Assembly: GCA_932294295.1 (NCBI GenBank)
Contig: OW028577.1
Location: 5,051,001 to 5,115,000 of the forward strand
DNA: 64,000 bases
Source of the DNA: Alitta virens
Taxonomy: Eukaryota; Annelida; Polychaeta; Phyllodocida; Nereididae
Reading direction: 5' to 3'
The notes beneath the pieces were generated by a model. That model saw nothing but the letters and a program-made list of their open reading frames with translations, was not told the origin of the DNA and did not search any database. Below, piece by piece: positions 47,133-57,414 of the stretch (its first letter is position 1; each line of letters begins with the position of its first letter). The position numbers and the translations under genes are program-made.

Positions 47133-47841
47133 CTGAAGTATCAAAACTTTTCAAGGTAAAAAATGAATAGCTTAAGATATATTACGACAGTTGATATATG
47201 ATGAAGTAACTTTGACCTAATACTAAATATCTAAAGCATTAATATTTACAGAAGATCAGTATACAGCTGGTACATATATACCTACCTACCTATCTACTGG
47301 TAAATTACCAAATAAAATGTGTTGCCATTATTCAATTCATGGATCATTGGATAATCATATATATGGTCAATGTATTTAACACAGTTGACATGTACATTAC
47401 CTGTCGGGTGAGGTAATTGCTGTCTGCGGTTGTGCAGTTGAAATTGAGGGAGAAATCCATGTCTGGGTGAATTGCACTGGTAGTGGGCGAGGTCTGGATC
47501 TTCCTACAACGTTTGTTAGGGATGGATAATTCCTGGATTTGGTCGTCTGGACCACAGCCTTGATTTAGAAAGTGTCTCTTTCTGAAATGCGAATTTCTGA
47601 ACTTCTCCACAGTATGATCAGCACCAGTGGGTTTGTCAGTTGTCCGCGCTGCTAAGCAAGGCTTCCCTTGTTTAAATCTCTTCCGTGGAGGAATATAACC
47701 ACTGCAGGAACTGTCTGGTTTTCTCTTTAGTGACTCACGTTGGTGGAAATTGCTGCTGCGGCTGCGTGTTGTCAGTATCATCGGCGAATACATTAAAGAA
47801 GTAGATGGTTCCAGCATAATGATGCTATGGCGGCGTTGCAA
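46914..47841 (-). CDS. Small basic nuclear-type protein, C9orf40-like (two exons)
   Basis: Exons 47841-47401 and 47132-46914 join in phase 0 (donor cag|gtaatg, acceptor cttcag) into 219 residues. The first exon is rich in basic clusters that look like nuclear localisation signals (KRKPD, PRKRFKQGK, NKRCRK). The second is acidic (LDLEINQFLEDS, SEDISEKKSED) and ends FNSFNYWRVPIPVVDLDML. That ending resembles the conserved C-terminus I recall for human C9orf40 (NTFQYWRNPLPPIDL), and the size is close (about 194 residues). No enzymatic motif is visible and the function is unknown. The start could also be the Met nine codons downstream. The gene converges on DAPK1. The assignment rests mainly on the last 20 residues. 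Confidence 0.72.
47401..47841 (-). CDS. C9orf40-like gene, exon 1
   Basis: 147 codons from ATG to YLTRQ, low in hydrophobics and rich in Ser, Arg and Lys. The upstream 100 bases are richer in CpG than the surroundings, as expected near a housekeeping-type start. Confidence 0.72.
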
Positions 47842-47884
47842 CGGAGCGTCGCAGGTAGCGCTTTTACCCTTTTCAATTTCGGTC

Positions 47885-47909
47885 TACTTTCGCTTTTAAA
47901 GTGAAAGTA
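47885..47909. promoter_or_regulatory. Near-perfect 25-bp palindrome 44-68 bases upstream of the C9orf40-like ATG
   Basis: The sequence tactttcg-cttttaaag-tgaaagta pairs at 11 of 12 positions around a central T. Each arm contains an AAAGYGAAAG-like element, reminiscent of interferon-regulatory-factor half sites. It lies where a core promoter or 5' UTR would be. The role is inferred. Confidence 0.3.
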
Positions 47910-47999
47910 CCACACGACGTTGCGACGCGCAGTATTGTAATATGATCAATTGATGCTTTGACAGTCACATGTTGATAGAGACTCCTTTAGGATCTTGGT

Positions 48000-50900
48000 G
48001 CCTGACTCGTTTTTGCTGGTCTCAGGGAATAATCAATGAATGACATTTATCATATTTTTAGTCAATTTAAACTTTATTAAACATACCAATTAAATCGTTC
48101 CAAGTTATCCCACAGAGCCTTAATTATGAGTGACTATATTGGTATTCTTAGCTAGAGCAGACATTACATGAAATGCATATCATCAAACATATTAATTGAC
48201 ATTACATACAATGTATACGTTATTATTCTAATAGGTCTGTAGCATACTAATTTGGCTGTTTCTAGTAGTACTTGCATTTGAGAACACACAATCAAGTATA
48301 AAATTACATTATATATTGTACAAAATGGCATTTGCACTGAAAGAAGCTTAATAATCCATATTTATTAAAATTCTTATAGAACATTTTCTGTAACCAGGCA
48401 TGCCCTACATGTGGAGCTTTTAGTGTATGACCTTAGACCGTGATGATTGCTCTACTCTTATTGATCACGTCTCCATGCTCTTTGTATATTTTTTACTCAT
48501 AGCTGAATAACCCATACCAATGTGGTACCTCTTTTGTTTTTACATGTAACTGCACTTTTTGAAATGCCAAGTTTCATAGATTTTAACACCAGACGGAACT
48601 GTTGTGCAAAGATACCTATAGACCCCTGGCGAGTTTAATAACAGGCTGCACTTTCCTGGAAAGACCCTCACAGTATTTCCAAGGAGCTCAATACTGTTAT
48701 TTCCTGTACAGGTAGGTGTTAGCCACTAATAAAAATATTTTTAAATTGTACTAGGCCAAGGGAAGGAAGAAGGGGGGGGGGGGGTTCTAAATCCGCCACT
48801 GTTTAGGTTGTGGTGAACTGCACTCAAAAACGGGGGAGCGTTGAAAAAGGATTGTTTTCAGTGCTGCTAAAACTTTCCCAAGAGGTTGACGGTGGTTTTA
48901 TCTTACCCTGCATGAAAACTGAAACAAAACTAAGATCAGTGCAAATTCTGATTTACTATAGCTGGCCCGAACGGTAAGTGGTCCAACCTGGCTTGGTATA
49001 GGGCAATCTCCCACAGACTATGCACTTGGCTATTTAATTTAAAAGGGCTAAGCAAAATTTTGGTGAAGAGGACACTGCATCCACTTCCCATCCGAGGCTA
49101 GAGCCAGCCTCCCAAGATGAGCCAATTCTAGCTGCCAGCTGGGGCCACCAAATGCTTGGTGGAAAGGTTGCAGACTTGGGAGTCTGCATGACTGTGATCT
49201 TGGTTACTTTTCTTATTCAGGCCAACCGTCCAGGTGAAAGGGTCAGCCTCTCCTGGGCTGGAGCTATCTTCCGGTTGAAGGGCCAGCCTGTTGTCTAGCC
49301 TTTCTGCCGTGGGACCAGGGCTCTTTCCTGCGTTGGGGCTAAACTTCCAGATGAAATCAACTTATAGGCCGCCTGGCCTGACATTGGGCAACCTTTGGCC
49401 AACTAGATACAGTCTAATTGGCTGACCTGGGCTGGGCAATAGTGGGGCAGTGCTGACCAACCAGACAGTGGGCTTTGTGACCAGATATAACATTTGATAA
49501 TTGGTAATTAAGCCAACCAGACAGTGGCCAGACAGTAGATTGGAACAACACTGAGCCAACATAACATTAGACAAGGGGGTGGGTCTACAGATTCGCCGGG
49601 TATCATTTATTTATTAGCTAGATCCATTGATGTTAATCATTTGTTAATAATAATACACATCGATGAATGGTTTAGTGCTGGGTTACCCTTCTAAGGTGAT
49701 GGTGTCACTGCTACTGAAGGTCTAACCTACAATGGACAAACCTGATCGATGGTGCTCTGGCAATGGGCTGACATCAGGCCATTGGACTGTCAAAACAATG
49801 TGACTACAGCCTTCTCAACATTGTGCCAACAATGATCCAACCTTACAGTGAGTACATTGGGTTCACAGTAGGTCGGTCCCCAACTGTGTTTACTTTGGGC
49901 CAAAAGTGGGCCGCCATTAAGCCAACAGTGCATTCATTGGATTGCCAGTGGGCCTTGCTGGAGGTTGGAAGAGTGAAGGTTCTATCCACAGTCATCTTTC
50001 TGAAGAAAGCCCGCCATCTTCGCGTAGATACGCTATGTGCCTTGCTAGGTTACTCAACATCCTGGGCTTACTTGTGACCTTGAACCCCAGTGGCCATTAA
50101 AGACAATTGTGGGTATTCAGTTCTACCACTGAGAATGCCATGAAATTTTGTACAAAGTTAAAGCCAGTGTTCTTGTTAAAAAAAAAATGTGTCTGACAAA
50201 TACCAATTGCATGTTAATTCAATGAGAAAATTGAAAATAATATGTTTCCTAGCATAAGAATGGGTTTAAATGCATTTTCACCACTGATTTTTTACCACTA
50301 TTTTGTGAATACTAAGTTAAGTTATCCCAGCATCTTTAAAAAAAAAGAAGTATAGGTCACCATCAATTTAATGAAGCTGCAGGACATTGAATGCTTGTCC
50401 CACTGCATCTGGCCCCCTGGTGGTAAAAACGAAATTGATTTGATGGTTAGTTCTTGCATATAAATGATATATGGGACTTTTTTTACTGTGTATAACACTT
50501 ATTTTCATAAATAAAATAAAAGTAGACTATATGTGCTAGTTCTGGATCTTAACCCACAAAATAAGAAAAAACAGCATAGGTGACTAGAGCGCCATCTGTG
50601 GACAAAAACTAGCAAAAATGGCATTTCCTAAGAAATTTCAGACATCCAACAGAAGATTGAGTGGCGCATCTTTTATTTAAAAACATAAGCACCTTTTTCT
50701 ACAGAAGTTTGGCTTTAACTTAAAATATTACACAACATTGTGCATTTAAAATCAGTTTTAGTGCAATGACACTGAAGTTGTGAATAGAGTTTTCAGCCAT
50801 TGCAAGAAACCATTGCAACGGCGCTTTTCGTAATTCTCACAAGAGGGCGCATTTGTGTTTATAATGATCTACACAGTGTGTAGTCCGGTCCCCTGCTATG

Positions 50901-51064
50901 TGTGCATGTATACATATCAGCCCTGGCGGTTGAGCCGGGAACCAGGCTACACAGTGTGACGCTGATGGTACCCGCATTTATCTTTAAAGGGCTCTGTTAA
51001 GCAGTGTATTACGTGTAGGGAGAGCTAGGTATAGCTAGACAGTGTGCTAACTTTTTATTCCCAG
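48000..51064. other. Intergenic stretch with GGCCAAC-rich low-complexity part
   Basis: Between about 49020 and 49990 words such as gggccaac, ggccaac, accagacagtgg and tgggcc recur irregularly, like a much-diverged tandem or MITE-derived repeat. 50100-51060 shows nothing recognisable apart from the approach to the BTB pseudogene. Confidence 0.4.
48735..48801. mobile_element. hAT-like MITE remnant, right end only
   Basis: Shares tgtactaggcca, a G run and the terminal taaatccgccactg with the element at 59068. Confidence 0.65.
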
Positions 51065-51630
51065 GTACATTTATTATTTGTTTATTCCTATGAGGTCAAG
51101 GTGAACAATGTAAATGTGTTCCAACCGATGTATGAGGCACCGAAATTTGACATATACATATCAAGGAAAAGAAGCAAAATGTATTTGCCTTCCTGAATGA
51201 AGCAATTAAGTTTGAAGCCACTGAACTTCTGGATTAATGCTGTCAAATGTTTTTGGAGGAGACCAAAGAAATGTTACATTTATTGTACGTTCCAAATCTT
51301 TCCTGGATCTTTCTCAACCTGCACTTTCCAAGTTATTGGATGCTTATCTTATTTATGTATTGGAAATATATTTATTTTTAGCTGTCAAATTATGGATGGA
51401 GGAACAATGGATAAGGAAGGTAAATCAGAAAATGGTGAGAATATGAAAAAAATACTTGGCGATGCATTGTACAAAATTTGATTCACAATAATGACAGTCC
51501 ATGACTTCTCCAACCATGATGCATCAATGGATTTTTTGAAGAAACTGAAGTTGCTCAGATCTTTAAGAAGATTACTACTGTTTGGGACAGTGAAAATGGA
51601 AATTTTTAGATGTGTTTCATTGTACTCTTA
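51065..51630 (+). pseudogene. Decayed tandem duplicate of BTB-BACK gene exon 2
   Basis: This stretch aligns with 54067-54645 of the intact gene 3 kb downstream, including the acceptor (cccag|gtacattta versus ttacag|atacattta). Recognisable matches include gtgttccaac, ttcctgaatgaagcaat, ctttctcaacctgca, cttggcgatgcattgtacaaaatt and gtccatgacttctccaac. In-frame stops (TAA in the BACK region, TGA after LYKI) and indels break it. No exon 1 copy was seen upstream. Retention of the intron boundary indicates DNA-level duplication rather than retroposition. Confidence 0.82.
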
Positions 51631-51639
51631 CAGACAACG

Positions 51640-52445
51640 CAAGCACGAAGACGAACATGATCGTGGAGTCAACCAAAACCTATTTATAAGCGGTCTGTGG
51701 ACCATGTGCTGAGTGAATCTGAGGATTCCAATACCGAATTTATGGGTTTGTCCTAGTATATGACCAGAGCAAGACAAAGGTGTCTTCGAAAGCAAAAATC
51801 AAATGTGTGCTTAGCTTAACTGTAATAACAGCAAAACGCCTCCTGGCCCTTGGGATGGAAACTACCACCAAATGCACATGCCTCCACCAATGCCTTATTA
51901 TGGCTACCAAAATTTTGTCCCCTTCTGGCAACATGATTACAATGATAACAATGGATCAGATGATGAATCAGCCCCAAAAGATGAGGACATGGACTCCTTG
52001 GAAGATCCTGAGCATTCTGACCAATCCTTTAAACTAACTGTCAAAAAACCTTCAGTAGGGGATGGGCCCCCAAAACCTCAGGCTAATGCTTGCAGAAACA
52101 TGTTGAGGCCAATGCCGATGAAGACGATACTGGACCAAATGTAGACAACGACATTGCAAAAAAGGAACTTGGAATACATACCACAAAGAGGAAACCAAAA
52201 ACTATATTCCGACAACAAAAGACCAGGGAACACCCCCTCACTTCAAAAAGTGACGCTAGATGACGACATCGCCAATAGCCTACAAGATAAATATAAACCA
52301 ACGCCATTGCGAAATCAGCGATGTGCCTCATCACCAGGTGGACCACAACAACCGGTCAAGGCACCAGTCAAGCGACTTGTAAATTATGTGGCAACAGCCT
52401 CAGACGAGGAATGTCTGTACAAGTGCATTGTAGTATTTCGTGGAT
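51640..52445 (+). pseudogene. Frame-broken acidic protein-like segment, possible retroelement remnant
   Basis: Protein-like stretches appear in successive frames: SVDHVLSESEDSNTEF near 51700, then MPPPMPYYGYQNFVPFWQHDYNDNNGSDDESAPKDED around 51870-52000, then DDDIANSLQDKYKPTPLRNQRC near 52260-52330. Stops and frame changes separate them. The Ser/Asp/Glu-rich start and proline-tyrosine stretch resemble the first ORF of some retrotransposons, but I cannot assign a family. A SINE lies immediately downstream. Confidence 0.35.
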
Positions 52446-52457
52446 GCTGATAGTGGC

Positions 52458-52652
52458 CGGTCGGGGGGGGGGGGGGGGGCTAGCTCAGTGGTGGCACTGC
52501 TCTGGGCTTCAAACCTGGGTCCACTGGTGGAGCCTAAGTTGGATGGCTGTTTCTCCCTTCATCTCGTTGCCATGGTCTTTGCCTGTCCTAATTAGCCCCT
52601 CAGGTGAAAAAATACAGGACCACCCTAAAGCCCTATTCCGCCACCACGACCA
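52458..52652 (+). mobile_element. SINE family 1, divergent copy
   Basis: G-rich start (a long G run), degenerate boxes and a recognisable body. Flanked by a perfect 11-bp ctgatagtggc at 52447-52457 and 52653-52663. Confidence 0.92.
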
Positions 52653-53260
52653 CTGATAGTGGCTTTATGGTTTTGGTTAGTACTACCAACCAAGATGCTT
52701 TTGTGTTAGTTAATAAAATAGATCATGCAACTCATTATTGTTAAATAAATGCAAAACAATTTGGAACCACGTCCTAGGACATAATTATTAGCTAACATTG
52801 GATTTAGAAACATCTTATATTGTCTTTAGAGATATTCGATATTTTGATAATTAGTATTTGGTGAGTTTTAAGTCCTCACATAACAAATAAAACGCAAAAT
52901 CCAGAAATTCGTTTCCTTTCCTACATGTTGTAGGCACCTCCATGGAAGTGGGGAAATTTGTTGCTGAGGCTATCATGGCACAAATGTGTTCTATGGTCCA
53001 GGTCACTTTGAAATATGGTGTAAATTTAGGATAACAGGGCTCTGGCTTTGTTACGCGGAATGGGTTCATTCGGGTAATATTGCTTTCAGTATGTGTACAC
53101 TTGGAATTACACATACAGAAAGAAGCGGATGAATCTTGTTCTAGACAATTAATGTTCGGTGAAGCTGACCAATTTCATGTCTGATGGATTACCAAATTCT
53201 CTCTGTGATGTTTCATGTCATATTTGGGTATTTTTTGAAATTTGCAGAACTTTGAGAAAG

Positions 53261-53493
53261 ATGGCTTCCAAGAAGAGACATGCATCTGTCATCGAAGCAT
53301 TCCTGATCCAGCTCGATGAGCAGGAGAACTGCGATGTAACTTTCACGATCGAAGGCCAGACTATTGGAGCTCACAGGAGTTTTCTCCAGGCCAGGAGTGA
53401 TGTCTTTCAGGACATTCTCAAAAAGTGGAATCCTGATGAAGGCCCAATTCTGATTGAGGATGTGAGCTTTGAAGTTTTCAAACAAGTTTTGAG
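53261..53493 (+). CDS. BTB-BACK gene, exon 1 (BTB core)
   Basis: 77 codons plus two bases. The exon ends ttgag and is followed by gcaagt, a classical non-canonical GC donor. The plain open frame would read on to a stop after only five further codons, in the middle of the BTB fold. Confidence 0.85.
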
Positions 53494-54982
53494 GCAAGTA
53501 TTTATCTAGCATGATAGAGTTGCACTGAAGTTCATTTCTTTTGAACCAAGATGCCTACAATGTAGCCTATTGGTTAGAATAATTATCTCATGAACAGGGA
53601 TATTTGCACTAAATTAATTTGTTCAGTATGTTGATGCACTTTGTTTGAAGGTTTTGGCACAAAGATATGCCTCATCCAATGGTTTTGATTCTAAACAAAA
53701 CTTTTATCTGTTCAATGATATCTCCAAAATGCAAGGATGTACATTAAATCGCATTGTATTGACATGAGGAAACTCATTAATTTGTACCATTGGTAGTCAC
53801 ATGCTTTATGTTCTGACAATGCAACTACTGTCTCTGGTTAAATGAATAAACCCTTTAAAGTAAGTCCAAGTCACTCAGAATGATCAATGACCAAGCAAGA
53901 ATCTATATGTATGCTACTTTACACATACAGTGCAACTTGTCTTACTGTGGACCTCAAGGCGCCATCTATGTAATTTTCTGATGAATGTAATATTATGCTG
54001 AGAGGTGGCTAGTTTCCCTACATTTAAACTGAGAATATATTATTTATGGGCTCACTTTCTTTACAGATACATTTATTCAGATGAGATCAAAGTGACCAAT
54101 GACAACGTGTTCCAACTTATGTTTATGGCAAAGAATTTTGAAATGGATCGTCTGGAAATGTGCTGTTCCAAACATATCAAAGACAGTCTTGGAGAAGAAA
54201 ATGTGTGTGCCTTCATGAATGAAGCAGTCTACTTCAAAGCCATTGAGCTGCAAAATCTGTGTCTTGAAATCTTTTCAAAGGAAACTGAATATGTTTGCGA
54301 TTCTGACGATTTTCTGGAACTCTCTCAACCAGCTCTATCCAAGTTTTTGGAAAGTGATAAAATCGATGTCTTGGAAATAGACTTATTTTTAGTTGTCAAA
54401 GGATGGATGAAAGAACAATGCGAAAGGGAAGGAATAACGGATAATGGCGAGAATATGAGAGCAATGCTTGGCGATGCATTGTACAAAATTCGATTCCCTA
54501 CAATGTCAGTTCATGACTTCTCCAACGAGGTTGCAATTATTGATGGATTTTTGGAAGACACTGAAGTTGCTCAGATCTTTAAAAAGATTACTGTCATGGA
54601 CAGTGATGATGTTACTTGCATTTTTTCTGATGTGTTTCGTGCTAATTTGTCCGAATGTACAGAGCGCTCTGAAATGACCAAATTTACAAAGCAAAATGTG
54701 ATGTATCACTCATCAAAGGGATGGTGTAGCCTCCCTTCTTACGTAGATGACTGGGATACGGCCAGCTTTAAAACTAGCAACAAAGGTGCAGTGCGGCTTG
54801 TAATGCAGTGCTGTGCTGATCTGGCTAACAGCCAATCATCGTATCTTTGGTTTAGTGGATCCAGGCAGACAATTGATTTCAAAAGAGAACTTCTTGAATG
54901 GACAAAGCTGGACAAATCAAAAAATTTTGCAGATGCTATGAACGAATTCAGAATCCTTAAAAAGACATGGAAAAATCTTTAG
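53261..54982 (+). CDS. BTB-BACK domain protein, BTBD-like (two exons, GC-AG intron)
   Basis: Exons 53261-53493 and 54067-54982 join within an Arg codon to give 382 residues. Residues 24-118 are a BTB domain (CDVTFTIEGQTIGAHRSFLQARSDVF, YIYSDEIKV, AKNFEMDRLEMCC), a dimerisation module that often recruits cullin-3. Residues 119-225 are a BACK domain (AFMNEAVYFKAIELQNLCLEIF, VKGWMKEQ), ending with LGDALYKIRFPTMSVHDF, as in BTBD3/6/9-type proteins. Residues 226-382 have no Kelch repeats and no domain I recognise. The ATG lies 13 bases after a tttgcag acceptor, so a 5' UTR intron is likely. A role as a cullin-3 substrate adaptor is possible but only inferred. Confidence 0.88.
54067..54982 (+). CDS. 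BTB-BACK gene, exon 2 (end of BTB, BACK and unique C-terminus)
   Basis: Acceptor ctttacag. The first base completes the split Arg codon, then YIYSDEIKVTND continues the BTB fold exactly where family members do. The stop is TAG at 54980-54982. Confidence 0.88.
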
Positions 54983-55284
54983 TGCTTGGATCACACTCCT
55001 GCAACTGCAGTACAGCTGAATCCAAACTTACGATCACTTATGAATAACTTATAAAGCTTATAACACGTAATACATATTTGCTTTCAATTTGCTTGATTCA
55101 GATTAGATGGTACCAGCACCACAAACAGGAATTATCAAGCTAGTTTTAATATTATTTCAAATTATTTGACATGTTGATTTTCTTCTCTGCAGCTGTCACT
55201 TGCAAGGGAGAAGAGGGGTTGGTGTTGTGGCTGTGGTTGCTTGGTGGACATTTTTGATATCTTAGATTGAAATGAAATTGTTGT

Positions 55285-55375
55285 TGTTACATGTGGGGGG
55301 GGGGGGGGGTAGGCTAGACTGCTCCTCATCCAGCACCAAGTCCATGAAAAAACAAATACCCCCCCCCTCCCTCCA
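55285..55375. repeat. Inverted G and C tracts downstream of the BTB gene
   Basis: A run of about 14 G at 55296-55309 and an interrupted C run at 55360-55372, 50 bases apart, could pair. This may be another G/C-tract MITE remnant, but I could not define its ends. Confidence 0.4.
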
Positions 55376-55432
55376 ACCCAAGTTAATAGAAAAAAAAAAT
55401 TCCACCGAGTTTGGTAGAAAGTGTAACTATAC

Positions 55433-55438
55433 AATAAA
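55433..55438 (+). promoter_or_regulatory. Polyadenylation signal candidate for the BTB-BACK gene
   Basis: AATAAA about 450 bases after the stop codon, preceded by inverted G and C tracts. Other AATAAA words follow near 55890, so this is only the first candidate. Confidence 0.3.
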
Positions 55439-57285
55439 TCAGTAAAAGATGTTGAGATGTACTTGGCCATAGTTCGTCATCTGGTCATAGAATGGACTTT
55501 GAACTTAAATCATCTCTATCTTGGACTTGGTGCCACGTGCACATTTTTAACAAGTGGTTCATGGTGCCCTGATTATATATATTGCAAAAAATTTAGATTT
55601 CGGTGGTCTTGAGGAGCAGTTCCACTGTGTTAAGATAAGATAAGATAAGATAAAACTTTATTTACAGTCGGTGGTGACAATAAAACAAAGAACATAAGCT
55701 ATAGTGTGGTGTTCACACCCAGACAAACTGACAAACTGCTAATGATGAACTGTCACATAGATTTGCTTGACACATTTCACATTTTCACAGTTGCATGTAA
55801 TTTGTTTCCTGCCTATCTAATTTCTATGAATTAAAGTCAGTCCACAAAAAGTATTTGATGTGTTCACTTCAATAGTACCTTTTAACCGACAAATAAAATA
55901 ACAATAACAACAAGATGACAAATATTTACAAATGATATGAGAAATTACATATAATGTTCTTAGTAAAGTTACAGGTTATTTTGTATAAAAAACAAGATCC
56001 ACATTGACAGTTATTCCAGTAGTTACTGTTTCTTAACAATTGTCTAAAGTTTGCATATTCATCAACTTCTTTAATTTGAACAGGTAAATCATGCCATACT
56101 GAAGCACCTTGATATACTATGGATTTCATACCATATTTAATGTTTTAGCTGTGTCATTTATAGGTCTGGGATTGCTAATATTGTGTTCAATCATAGTGAC
56201 GGAGAAACAATCTTGCTTCCCTATTCTATGTAATATTATGCTGCGTTCTTGTTATGCAAAATTTTAATTATTTAATTTTTTGTTGTGTCTGTCATTTTAA
56301 TCCAAAGTAAATGTAATTTGAAATCAGTATTGATAGGTGATTTCAACTTGTAACATATTTGAAAGATTTATCTGACGTCTGTTGTTATGTTAATTTACCT
56401 GACCTTAGATGAGATTTTATTTATTTTTCTGCATGAATTTCTGATAAGTTACGATAAACAGAGAGTTGCTAAATATTAATTATTCAGTGCTATGCAATCT
56501 AATGCAATTTGGACGAACTTACAGTTGGATATTGATTAATTGATTAATACTCATAAGCGAAAAAACTCAGAAAAACTCATGTAAGTTTTGAAATACGGTA
56601 TTATAATAGATGGGTGAAACGCAGTTATAGAATGATTGTTTTAGACTATAATTCCATCTATAACGGCAGAGCTGCCCAGCTGAAGTTTCTTTTAGGTTGG
56701 TATCGGCGTGTGGCGCCACAGTCCAGTGTATTTGTAAGTACAGGGGGCAGCACCTGTATTGCTAATTCCACAGTACTGTTAACACTGAGCATATCTGAGG
56801 TCCAAATTCATTTTTGAACATTGTCTCTCATTGATAAATATGAAAATGTTTTTCAACTGAACCAAAATGATAGAATTACTGACAAATTTATCACTTACGA
56901 AATAACAAATCAACAGGAAATTGTCTTAACTACAACAGATTCAAAACCCAATATATTTGTTGTATAACTTTAATCAGTTTTCTTTTCAGTATGTAAAATA
57001 GAATAGAACATGCACATATATGTATAATTATTCTGCTTAAAATTGTATTTAAATGAAAATTCTGGGTTACATACAAAATCACATGCATGAGACCTCTGAA
57101 TAAAATATTGATGATATACTTCTTTGTTATTATACTTAAATGAGACAGAAAAGAGAAAAAATATATACAACACGACACAGCGAGTATTTAATTAGTTGAA
57201 GAAACACAGCGTTTTGCCAGTGCAAATCAACACGAATTGTGCTGGACTGTTCTTTTTCAGATTTTGATAACTTTTTTCTGTATTA

Positions 57286-57291
57286 TTTATT
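57286..57291 (-). promoter_or_regulatory. Polyadenylation signal candidate for the Ig-domain gene
   Basis: TTTATT on the + strand (AATAAA on -) about 125 bases past the stop codon, in an AT-rich stretch. Confidence 0.4.
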
Positions 57292-57414
57292 TTTATAAAA
57301 TAACGCGCTAAAGACAACATTTATGTCTTAGTAACTGCAGCAATGTTAAAAACAAATTCAATACTAATCCCATGAACCAAACTTACAGTCCGATAATAAA
57401 GCACAGTCCATCGC

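Larger units (their letters stand above)
54983..57285. other. Intergenic stretch between the BTB and Ig genes
   Basis: Contains the inverted G/C tracts, a (gataa)4 run at 55634-55655 and AT-rich sequence. The minus-strand frame at 55926-56129 (WHDLPVQIKE) resembles fragments often left by retroelement reverse transcriptase ends, but it is too short to call. Confidence 0.4.
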
